Assembly (NCBI RefSeq): GCF_904848665.1
Contig: NZ_CAJHCQ010000005.1
Location: 186,001-250,000, forward strand
Direction of reading: 5' to 3'
DNA length: 64,000 nucleotides
Source of the DNA: Paraburkholderia hiiakae
GTDB lineage: Bacteria; Pseudomonadota; Gammaproteobacteria; Burkholderiales; Burkholderiaceae
Each line of letters starts with the position of its first letter. Positions within the stretch are counted from its first letter, which is position 1. The notes below the pieces were generated by a model. It was not told the DNA's origin and ran no database searches. It saw only the letters and a program-made list of their open reading frames with translations. A program made the position numbers and the translations under genes. This document shows positions 46,420-53,628 of this stretch, piece by piece.

Positions 46420-46805
46420 ACAAATATCATCAGGAGTCAAGGGCGGCGCGATCTTTCAGAACGGCAGCGGCACCGGGCTTAGAGTGTGCCAGCGGTGGCA
46501 CGTTCGCTGGATTATTTTCCCTCTCGACGCTTGGTGTCGCCGGGAGACTTGGCGGGGCGTTGGTCATCCAACACCAGGGACATTCCTGGGGCCGCTTTTG
46601 GGAATCCTGCTTGACCTACAATATTCCTGTGTGTGAATATTCATTCACGCTGGTGAATTTGATCTGATGCGCTTCATGTCGAGCCGATACGGGACGACTT
46701 AACCGTTCTCTAACGTCAGACACCTGTTGGCAGCGCCCCCGCCGACCGCGTCACATTGGTGATTTTTGTGTTTTCAGTTCTTGTCAATCAGTACTGCAGA
46801 TCAAA
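46420..46805. other. Intergenic regulatory region, no gene seen
   Basis: This 386-bp gap lies between the divergent AllA-like and CoA-transferase genes and is AT-richer than its neighbours. It contains a hairpin GTGCCA-GCGG-TGGCAC (46486-46501) and the repeat cluster listed next. I see no coding signal. Confidence 0.5.
46611..46658 (+). promoter_or_regulatory. Candidate promoter and operator of the CoA-transferase operon
   Basis: A -35-like TTGACC (46611-46616) precedes an inverted repeat GTGAAT-ATTC-ATTCAC (46633-46648) and a third half-site GTGAAT (46653-46658). The repeat covers the -10 region, where a GAATAT hexamer lies 18 bp from the -35 box. The IclR regulator at the end of the same operon is the likely protein. 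Confidence 0.45.
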
Positions 46806-47963
46806 ATGAATATTCCTTCGTCTCCAATCGCTGGATCGCTGCACGGCTTGCGCGTTGTGGACCTGTCCCGTGTTCTCGGCGGCCCATACTGCACGCAGAT
46901 TCTTGCCGACCACGGCGCGGAAGTCATCAAGATCGAACCGCCTGGCGGCGACGAAACGCGCGGCTGGGGCCCACCGTTCGATGGCGAGACCGCTTCGTAC
47001 TTCCAGGGCGTCAATCGCAACAAGCTGGGCGTCGTGCTGGATCTCACGCAGCCGGCGGAGCGCGAGCGCCTGCTCGCGCTGCTCGAAACGGCTGACGTAC
47101 TGGTGGAGAACTTCAAGGTCGGCACGCTCGAGCGATGGGGGCTCGGCTACGACACCGTGCTGGCCGCCCGCTTTCCGAGGCTCGTGCATTGCCGCGTGTC
47201 CGGCTTCGGTGCGGACGGCCCGCTCGGCGCGTTGCCCGGCTACGATGCGGCGATCCAGGCGATGACCGGCCTCATGAGCGTCAACGGGGAGGCGGGCGGT
47301 GCGCCGCTACGCATCGGCGTGCCGATCGTCGATCTCGTGACGGGGCTCAATGCGGCTCTCGGCATCCTGATGGCGTTGCGCGAGCGCGAGGTAAGCGGGC
47401 GAGGCCAGTTCGTCGAATCGACGCTGTTCGATTGCGCGCTCTCGATCCTCCACCCACACACCCCCAATTACTTTTACTCGGGCAAGGAGCCGCAGCGCAC
47501 CGGCAACGCCCATCCGAACATTACGCCTTACGACATGTTCCACACCGGCAACGGCGACATCTTCCTCGCGGTCGGCAACAACACCCAGTTCGGGGCGCTC
47601 TGCCGGCTGATCGATGCGCAGCACCTCGCCGACGACCCGCGCTTCGCCGACAATCGCTCGCGCAGCCAGCACCGCACCGCCCTGCGTCTGGAACTCGAAC
47701 AACGTTTCGCGGGCTGGGATGGCCCACAGCTGGCCGACATGCTCGTGCGCCACGGCGTGCCATGTGCGCCGGTACTTGGCGTGGGTGCAGCGCTCTCGCA
47801 TCCCCACGTTGACCATCGCGCAATGAAGGTCGAGATGGGGTCCTACCGTGGAATCGCGTCGCCGATCAAGCTGGGCCGCACACCGGCCACTTACCGAAGC
47901 GCGCCGCCGGCGCTCGACGAACACGCGGCACAGGTCTTCGGCGAACGATCGCGCGAAGCATAA
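46806..47963 (+). CDS. CaiB/BaiF-family (class III) CoA-transferase
   Basis: The 385-residue protein transfers CoA between carboxylic acids. It has the family's GPYCTQILADHGAEVIKIE, the VENFKVGTLERWGLGYD block and the catalytic Asp147 in PGYDAAIQAM. Characterised relatives use oxalate/formate, carnitine, mesaconate, itaconate or 2-methylfumarate; the sequence alone does not identify the acid. It is first in an operon with a carboxylate transporter and an acyl-CoA dehydrogenase, which suggests that an imported acid is activated and then oxidised. Confidence 0.87.
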   Translation: MNIPSSPIAGSLHGLRVVDLSRVLGGPYCTQILADHGAEVIKIEPPGGDETRGWGPPFDGETASYFQGVNRNKLGVVLDLTQPAERERLLALLETADVLVENFKVGTLERWGLGYDTVLAARFPRLVHCRVSGFGADGPLGALPGYDAAIQAMTGLMSVNGEAGGAPLRIGVPIVDLVTGLNAALGILMALREREVSGRGQFVESTLFDCALSILHPHTPNYFYSGKEPQRTGNAHPNITPYDMFHTGNGDIFLAVGNNTQFGALCRLIDAQHLADDPRFADNRSRSQHRTALRLELEQRFAGWDGPQLADMLVRHGVPCAPVLGVGAALSHPHVDHRAMKVEMGSYRGIASPIKLGRTPATYRSAPPALDEHAAQVFGERSREA

Positions 47964-48033
47964 GCCGGCACATCGACAAGCCATCCGATAGAACCACGAC
48001 AGCGGCGCACGCAACGCCGCGCAGGAGACAGGA

Positions 48034-48096
48034 ATGACACCTGGCAAGCAGGCAGGAAGCATGGCGCACACGGGGACTGGATCATGCTCGCGCTAA
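48034..48096 (+). CDS. Possible 20-residue leader ORF overlapping the transporter start
   Basis: An ATG at 48034 has the best ribosome-binding site of this stretch (AGGAGA, 48023-48028) and encodes 20 residues ending at TAA 48094-48096, inside the beginning of the transporter gene (48084). Ribosomes ending here could restart on the transporter. It may be only a chance ORF. Confidence 0.3.
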   Translation: MTPGKQAGSMAHTGTGSCSR

Positions 48097-49385
48097 TCGG
48101 TACGCTCGCGATTATCGCTCTGTTCACACTGATCATCACGAAGCGGCTTTCGCCGCTCGTCGCACTGATCGCCGTGCCCATCGTCGCCGCACTCGCTGCG
48201 GGATTCGGCCTCTCCACAGCGAAGTTCATCGTCCACGGGGTGCAGAACATCGGCCCGGTTGCAGGGATGTTCGTATTTGCGATTCTTTTCTTCGGTATCC
48301 TGACGGATGCCGGAATGCTCGATCCGATCATTAACGGTGTGTTGCGCGTGGTGGGTTGCCATCCTCCGCGCATTGTCATGGGCTCCGCATTGCTTGCGCT
48401 GCTTATCCACCTCGATGGTTCGGGCGCGGTCACGTTTCTGGTCACACTGCCCGCGATGATGCCGCTCTATACGCGCCTGGGGCTCGACCGTCGCATTCTC
48501 GCGTGCGTCGCATCGATGGCGGCGGGCGTCAACTTTCTCCCCTGGGTCGGGCCAATGCTGCGCGCTTCAGCGGCGCTGCATATTCCGGGCACCGTCATTT
48601 TCTATCCGATGATTCCCGTGCAGATCGTCGGCCTTGTTTTCGTGTTCGGCTCGGCATACCTGCTCGGAAAGCGCGAGGAAAAGCGCCTCGGTCTCACACG
48701 CGAACATGCCGCCGGCATCGCCGCCGCCCCGCGTGTGCTTACGCCGGAGGAGCTTGCGCTGCGCCGGCCCCAGCGTTTCTGGATCAATCTCGTGCTGACT
48801 CTCGTCGTGCTCGTGACGCTCGTGTCGGGCATTGTCGATCCCATGGTCATGTTCATGATCGGCACCGTGCTCGCGCTCGTCATCAACTACCCCGATGTGA
48901 ACCAGCAGCGCGAACGTGTCGATGCGCATGCGAAGGCGGCCCTGATGATGGCGAGCGTGCTGCTTGCCGCGGGTGCTTTCACCGGCATCATGACCGGAAC
49001 CGGCATGCTCAATGCCATGGCCGAAGTCGTCGTGCGCCATGTGCCCGCCGATCACGCGCGCCACATGCCATTCGTGCTGGGACTCGTTTCGATGCCTCTC
49101 AGCCTGCTTTTCGATCCCGATTCGTTTTACTTTGGCATCCTGCCGGTTTTGGCGAAGAGTGGGGAAATGCTGGGCGTGCCATCCGTGCAGATGGCGCAGG
49201 CGGCGCTCCTCGGTCAGATGACTACCGGCTTCCCCGTTAGTCCGCTCACACCGGCCACGTTCCTGATTGTTGGCCTGACGGGCGTGGAACTCGCCGAGCA
49301 TCAGAAGTTCACGATTCCGTTCCTGTTTGCCGCCACGGTGCTGATGGTGTTCACCGCAGTGCTAGTGAGCGTGTTCCCGCTGTAA
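48084..49385 (+). CDS. CitMHS-family citrate/carboxylate transporter
   Basis: The 433-residue membrane protein has 11-12 hydrophobic helices and the CitMHS/ArsB-NhaD signature features: FAILFFGILTDAGMLDPI, LDGSGAVTFLVTLPAM and SPLTPATFLIVGLTGVEL. Relatives take up Mg2+- or Ca2+-citrate; others carry dicarboxylates. It is second in the operon with the CoA-transferase, so its substrate is probably the acid that is activated. Start ATG 48084 has a weak GGGGA site and overlaps the small leader ORF. Confidence 0.83.
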   Translation: MLALIGTLAIIALFTLIITKRLSPLVALIAVPIVAALAAGFGLSTAKFIVHGVQNIGPVAGMFVFAILFFGILTDAGMLDPIINGVLRVVGCHPPRIVMGSALLALLIHLDGSGAVTFLVTLPAMMPLYTRLGLDRRILACVASMAAGVNFLPWVGPMLRASAALHIPGTVIFYPMIPVQIVGLVFVFGSAYLLGKREEKRLGLTREHAAGIAAAPRVLTPEELALRRPQRFWINLVLTLVVLVTLVSGIVDPMVMFMIGTVLALVINYPDVNQQRERVDAHAKAALMMASVLLAAGAFTGIMTGTGMLNAMAEVVVRHVPADHARHMPFVLGLVSMPLSLLFDPDSFYFGILPVLAKSGEMLGVPSVQMAQAALLGQMTTGFPVSPLTPATFLIVGLTGVELAEHQKFTIPFLFAATVLMVFTAVLVSVFPL

Positions 49386-49420
49386 TAGCGTTTTTGTTTA
49401 TGCCTTGAGAGGAAGTCCGT

Positions 49421-50587
49421 ATGAATTTCAACCTCAATGAAGACCAGCAGTCGATCGTCGCTGCAATTGAAAAGATCTGCGAGCGTTTCGACGACGGTTA
49501 CTGGCTCGAACGCGACCGCGAAGGCGGCTTCCCGCACGACTTTCACCGCGCACTCGCCGATGCTGGCTGGCTTGGCATTGCGATGTCGCCAGACTATGGC
49601 GGCTCCGGGCTCGGTATGACCGAGGCGGCGCTGATGATGCGCACAATCAGTGCCTCCGGCGCGGGGCTTTCGGGCGCGTCGGCCGTGCATATGAACATCT
49701 TCGGACTCAATCCGGTGCAGGTGTTCGGCAGCGAAGCGCAGAAGCAGCGATTTCTGCCGCCGCTCATCGAGGGCCGCGACAAGGCGTGTTTCGCCGTGAC
49801 CGAGCCCGACGCTGGCCTCGACACGACGCACCTGAAAACGCAGGCCGTGCGCGATGGCGATCACTACGTGCTCACCGGTCGCAAGATCTGGATCTCGACC
49901 GCGCAGGTCGCGAACAAGATGCTCATCATCGCGCGTACGACGCCGCTGGACCAGGTGGCGAAGCCTACCGATGGCCTGAGTCTTTTCTATACCGACCTCG
50001 ACCGCACGCGAGTCGAAGTCCGCGAGATCGAGAAGATGGGCCGCAAGGCGGTCGATTCGAACATGCTCTTCATCGACGGTCTGCGCGTGCCGTTGGAGGA
50101 CCGCATTGGTGAGGAGGGCAGGGGCTTCCATTATCTGCTGCACGGCCTGAATCCGGAGCGCATCCTGATCGCCTCGGAAGCGGTGGGCCTCGGCCAGGCG
50201 GCGCTGCGCCACGCCACGCAGTACGCGAAGGACCGTGTCGTGTTTGGGCGTCCCATCGGGCAGAACCAGGCCATCCAGCATCCGCTCGCGCAGGCGTGGA
50301 TGGCGCTCGAGGCCGCGAACCTGATGGTGATGAAGGCCGCCACGCTGTACGACGCAGGCGATCCGTGCGGGGCCGAAGCCAACGCCGGGAAATACCTTGC
50401 TGCCGAAGCTGCGTTCCAGTCGTGCCAGACGGCCATTGCAACGCTGGGCGGCATGGGCTACGCGAAGGAATACCATGTCGAACGCTATCTGCGGGAGTGT
50501 ATGATTCCAAGGCTCGCGCCCGTCAGCCCGCAAATGATCATGTGCTTCATCGCGGAAAAGGTGCTCGGGCTGCCGAAGTCTTACTGA
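49421..50587 (+). CDS. Acyl-CoA dehydrogenase
   Basis: The 388-residue flavoenzyme has the ACAD signatures ACFAVTEPDAGLDTT and KIWISTA (FAD contact) and the late GGMGYAKEYHVERYLRE. The medium-chain-type catalytic Glu, normally in a YEGT motif after R(D/E)xxI, is replaced by LAPVS. The isovaleryl/long-chain-type Glu position around KDRVVFG is also Val. The family has other members with this APVS ending, so the catalytic base, or the reaction, may differ. It follows the transporter by 35 bp. Confidence 0.85.
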   Translation: MNFNLNEDQQSIVAAIEKICERFDDGYWLERDREGGFPHDFHRALADAGWLGIAMSPDYGGSGLGMTEAALMMRTISASGAGLSGASAVHMNIFGLNPVQVFGSEAQKQRFLPPLIEGRDKACFAVTEPDAGLDTTHLKTQAVRDGDHYVLTGRKIWISTAQVANKMLIIARTTPLDQVAKPTDGLSLFYTDLDRTRVEVREIEKMGRKAVDSNMLFIDGLRVPLEDRIGEEGRGFHYLLHGLNPERILIASEAVGLGQAALRHATQYAKDRVVFGRPIGQNQAIQHPLAQAWMALEAANLMVMKAATLYDAGDPCGAEANAGKYLAAEAAFQSCQTAIATLGGMGYAKEYHVERYLRECMIPRLAPVSPQMIMCFIAEKVLGLPKSY

Positions 50588-50633
50588 ACACTGCAAGGGA
50601 CGGCGCGCCGCCTTGCGATCCACTGCCCGACCC

Positions 50634-51386
50634 ATGGACGTCAAACTCGTTGCCCGCACGCTCGACCTGTTCGAACTCTTCGCCGCCGAACAGAGGCCAT
50701 TGGCGCTTGCCGAAATGGCGAGGCTTCTGGAGGTGCCCTCCTCGAGTTGCCTCGCGCTTGCCCGCACGCTCGTGAGCCGTGGCTATCTGTACGAAGTGCG
50801 CAAACGGGGAGGCTACTATCCCACGCGGCGTTTGCAACTGCTCGCCAACGCGATCAATGCCGTCGATCCGGTGGTTCAAATGTTGCATCCCCGCCTTGTC
50901 GAACTTCGCGACGCGACAGGCGAAACCATCGTGCTTGGCAAAATTCATGGCACGCAGGTCATCTATCTCGACGTGGTCGAATCGGAGAAGGCGGTGCGCT
51001 ACGCATGCGCGCCCGGCTCACTGCGCCCGTTGCATGCGAACTCGATTGGCAAGGTGATTTGCGGCGAACTCGATGCGCCGACGCGCGACGCACTCTGCGC
51101 AAAGCTTCATTTCGAGCGATTCACGGGCGCGACTGTCGCCGATCGCGCCACGTTCATCGATCAGGTTAGCGCTGCGCATGAGCGAGGCTGGTACGCGAAT
51201 ATCGGCGAGAGCGCGCCTGAACTTTCGGCGGTGGCCGTCGCCCTCGATTTTGGCGGTGACCTGTACGGACTCTCGATTGGCGGCCCGACCGAACGGATCC
51301 GCGAGCAACTGAGCGAGCACGTGGCAACCCTGACCACGGCGAAGCAGCAGATTCTTTTGACCTGGCAAAAGAACGACGCGGACTGA
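50634..51386 (+). CDS. IclR-family transcriptional regulator
   Basis: The 250-residue protein has the IclR winged helix (residues 3-65: KLVARTLDLFELFAAEQRPLALAEMARLLEVP) and the effector domain with LHANSIGKVI and RGWYANIGESAPELSAVAVAL. It is the last gene of the CoA-transferase operon (46-bp gap), an autoregulated layout. The ligand is probably the carboxylate or its CoA ester. ATG 50634 (MDVKLVARTL) is preferred to 50613. Confidence 0.88.
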   Translation: MDVKLVARTLDLFELFAAEQRPLALAEMARLLEVPSSSCLALARTLVSRGYLYEVRKRGGYYPTRRLQLLANAINAVDPVVQMLHPRLVELRDATGETIVLGKIHGTQVIYLDVVESEKAVRYACAPGSLRPLHANSIGKVICGELDAPTRDALCAKLHFERFTGATVADRATFIDQVSAAHERGWYANIGESAPELSAVAVALDFGGDLYGLSIGGPTERIREQLSEHVATLTTAKQQILLTWQKNDAD

Positions 51387-51447
51387 GTTTCGCCTTTCTG
51401 CGCACTATCCTCACTGAACGTTCACGCCTCTAATGCCAAAACCCTGG

Positions 51448-51503
51448 TTGACAAGGTTCGATCGTTTAATTAACGTACGTTAACTAAACGATCGTTCGTT
51501 AAC
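51448..51503 (+). promoter_or_regulatory. SDR promoter with a 36-bp operator palindrome
   Basis: A perfect -35 box TTGACA (51448-51453) leads into a 36-bp palindrome (51459-51494) with one mismatched pair around a 14-bp perfect core TTAACGTACGTTAA (51470-51483). The -10 region (51471-51476) lies inside the core. A further copy of the half motif, GTTAACGAACG, reads on the minus strand at 51503-51493. The 15-mer at 51477-51491 recurs with one mismatch upstream of tetR (52918-52932). Confidence 0.65.
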
Positions 51504-51514
51504 AGGAGGCAAGC

Positions 51515-52255
51515 GTGCAGTCCGATAATGTACAACCGAAAGTCGTGCTGGTGATTGGGGCAGGAGATGCTACCGGGGGAGCGATCGCTTCGCGATTCGC
51601 CCGTGAGGGCTACATCGCCTGTGTGAGCCGCCGCTCGGCGGACAAGCTGGAGCCGCTGGTTGCACGCATTCGCGAGGCTGGCGGTGAGGCCTACGGGTAC
51701 GGCAGCGATGCGCGCAAGGAAGAGGATGTTGTTGCGTTGATCGAGCGCGTCGAGGCTGAGCACGGTCCGATCGAGGTCATGGTGTTCAATATTGGCGCGA
51801 ACGTGCCTTGCAGCATTCTCGACGAGACGGCGCGGAAGTACTTCAAGATCTGGGAGATGGCCTGCTTTAGCGCATTTCTCAATGGCCGCGAGGTGGCGAA
51901 GCGGATGGTTGCGCGCGGGCGCGGGACGATTCTCTTCACGGGCGCGACGGCAAGCGTCAGGGGCGCGGCGGACTTCGGCGCGTTTGCGGGGGCCAAGCAT
52001 GCGCTTCGGGCGCTCGCACAAAGCATGGCCCGCGAACTGGGGCCGCGCAACGTTCACGTCGCCCACGTCATTGTCGACGGCGCCATCGATACCGATTTTA
52101 TTCGCACGAATTTCCCGGAGCGCTACGCCCTGAAGGAAAAGGACGGCATCCTGAACCCGGAACACATCGCCGAGAACTACTGGTATCTGCACCAGCAGCC
52201 CCGTGACGCCTGGACGTTCGAGCTGGATCTGCGTCCGTACATGGAGCGCTGGTAA
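51515..52255 (+). CDS. SDR-family protein with Phe at the catalytic Tyr position
   Basis: The 246-residue Rossmann protein belongs to the short-chain dehydrogenase/reductase superfamily. The cofactor loop is GAGDATGGAIA (residues 15-25), a variant of TGxxxGIG, and NIGAN stands for NNAG. The active-site YxxxK is FAGAK (Phe157, Lys161), and the Ser 13 residues before it is Ala144, with Thr145 and Ser147 nearby. It may bind NAD(P) without classical catalysis, or use another residue. GTG 51515 has a perfect AGGAGG five bases upstream. Likely repressed by the TetR protein encoded downstream on the other strand. Confidence 0.83.
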   Translation: MQSDNVQPKVVLVIGAGDATGGAIASRFAREGYIACVSRRSADKLEPLVARIREAGGEAYGYGSDARKEEDVVALIERVEAEHGPIEVMVFNIGANVPCSILDETARKYFKIWEMACFSAFLNGREVAKRMVARGRGTILFTGATASVRGAADFGAFAGAKHALRALAQSMARELGPRNVHVAHVIVDGAIDTDFIRTNFPERYALKEKDGILNPEHIAENYWYLHQQPRDAWTFELDLRPYMERW

Positions 52256-52304
52256 AAGGCGAACTACCAGGCGGACTACCGAGGGCGCTCCCGAAATGCG
52301 AAGG

Positions 52305-52874
52305 CTACTTCAAGGTATCGATGTCGAGCGCTTCACCCAGAAGTCGCCGGCTGGACGCGAGAATTTCGCGCCTGGTACGCTCGCTTTCCACCGTGCGCGC
52401 AAGCACAAGGGCGCCGACACATTGCGCCATGACTGCCCAGGCGGTGTCCTTGTCGTCGAGGTGAGCGCTCCAGCTCTTCTGGATGCGCTTGAGCGCCTTC
52501 TCGACTTCCGTGCGCGCGGTGGGCGTGCCTCGAGCGATTTCCGGACCGATCGCGGGCAGCGCACAACCCGATTCGGGATGCAGAACGTGGTACGTGCTCA
52601 GGTAGCTTCTCAGGCGTTTGCCTAGATCGGCGTCGGGCGCGCCGTCGTCTACCGCTAGCAGATCGGCGCTGTTGGACGCTTCCTCGCCGACAAGGGCGTC
52701 GAAGAGCGCCTGCTTGGAAGGGAAATGATTGTAGAACGCGGCGCCTGTCAGCCCGATCGACGCCATCAGTGCATCGATACCCGTGGAAGCAAAACCGCCT
52801 TCCTTCGCGATGGCGCGGCTGCTTTCGATAAGCCGGCGACGCGTTTCCTCTTTGTGCGAGCTTGAATAGCGCAT
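52305..52874 (-). CDS. TetR-family transcriptional regulator
   Basis: The 189-residue protein has the TetR helix-turn-helix (residues 9-58: EETRRRLIESSRAIAKEGGFASTGIDALMASIGLTGAAFYNHFPSKQALF, shown in part) and an all-helical C-terminal domain. It is divergent from the DsbA-like gene and convergent with the SDR gene. The promoter between tetR and the DsbA-like gene holds the same 15-mer as the SDR promoter, so it probably represses itself, the SDR gene and the DsbA-ligase pair. Confidence 0.88.
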   Translation of the reverse strand: MRYSSSHKEETRRRLIESSRAIAKEGGFASTGIDALMASIGLTGAAFYNHFPSKQALFDALVGEEASNSADLLAVDDGAPDADLGKRLRSYLSTYHVLHPESGCALPAIGPEIARGTPTARTEVEKALKRIQKSWSAHLDDKDTAWAVMAQCVGALVLARTVESERTRREILASSRRLLGEALDIDTLK

Positions 52875-52917
52875 GGTCAGATCTTAGTCAGGTTACTAAA
52901 TGAGAATAGCATAACCT

Positions 52918-52939
52918 TCGTTCAGTTAACGTTCGTTTA
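52918..52939. promoter_or_regulatory. Second operator-like site, between tetR and the DsbA-like gene
   Basis: The minus-strand reading of 52918-52932 is ACGTTAACTGAACGA, one base different from the SDR promoter site at 51477-51491. TTAACGTTCGTTTA at 52926-52939 also resembles the 14-bp core there. Confidence 0.6.
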
Positions 52940-52993
52940 TCAATGACCTTTGCGGGGCGTCCGACACGAAACGCATCGGGGGATGGAAAGGAA

Positions 52994-53602
52994 ATGTCAG
53001 GGGACAAAGAGATGGTGAAAACCGTAGAGTTCTATTTTGATTTCGGAAGCCCGGCGAGCTATCTTGCCTGGACGCAACTGCCAGCCATCGCCGCTCAAAG
53101 CGGTGCTGAACTTGTGTATCGGCCAGTCTTGCTGGGGGGCATCCACAAGGCGACGAACAATGCGTCGCCAGCGGCCATCCCTGCGAAAGGCGCCTGGATG
53201 CAGATTGATCTCGCGCGCTTTGCCCGGCGCTATGACGTCCAGTACACCCATAATCCGCATTTCCCGATCAACACGCTGATGCTCATGCGTGCGGCAACCG
53301 GTGCGCAGATGCATGACGAGCAACTGTTCCTTCGCTATGTCAGCACGGTGTTTCGCGCGATGTGGGAGCAGCCCCGCAATATGGGCGACTTACCCACGGT
53401 GCACGCCGTTCTCGAGGGCGCCGATCTCGATAGCGCGCTCCTGTTGCAGTTTGCAGAGGATCCCGCGGTGAAGGAGCGGCTGAAGCGGGAAACCGAGGCA
53501 GCCGTTGCACGAGGCCTGTTTGGCGCGCCGACGATGTTCGTAGGCGACGAAATGTTCTTTGGGCAAGACCGGCTCGATTTCGTCAAGGAAGCATTGCAGT
53601 AG
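52994..53602 (+). CDS. DsbA-family / 2-hydroxychromene-2-carboxylate isomerase-like protein
   Basis: The 202-residue protein has the thioredoxin-like fold of the HCCA isomerase group: FYFDFGSPASYLAW with Ser19 replacing the redox CXXC, VYRPVLLGGIHKATNN, and the late GLFGAPTMFVGDEMFFGQDRLDFV. Relatives isomerise 2-hydroxychromene-2-carboxylate in naphthalene degradation using glutathione, but many work on unknown aromatic or ring-opened intermediates. ATG 52994 has AAAGGA upstream; the earlier start at 52943 is less likely. It is followed after 26 bp by the acyl-CoA ligase gene. Confidence 0.83.
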   Translation: MSGDKEMVKTVEFYFDFGSPASYLAWTQLPAIAAQSGAELVYRPVLLGGIHKATNNASPAAIPAKGAWMQIDLARFARRYDVQYTHNPHFPINTLMLMRAATGAQMHDEQLFLRYVSTVFRAMWEQPRNMGDLPTVHAVLEGADLDSALLLQFAEDPAVKERLKRETEAAVARGLFGAPTMFVGDEMFFGQDRLDFVKEALQ

Positions 53603-53628
53603 CCACGCACACTGAATCGGCACAGATC

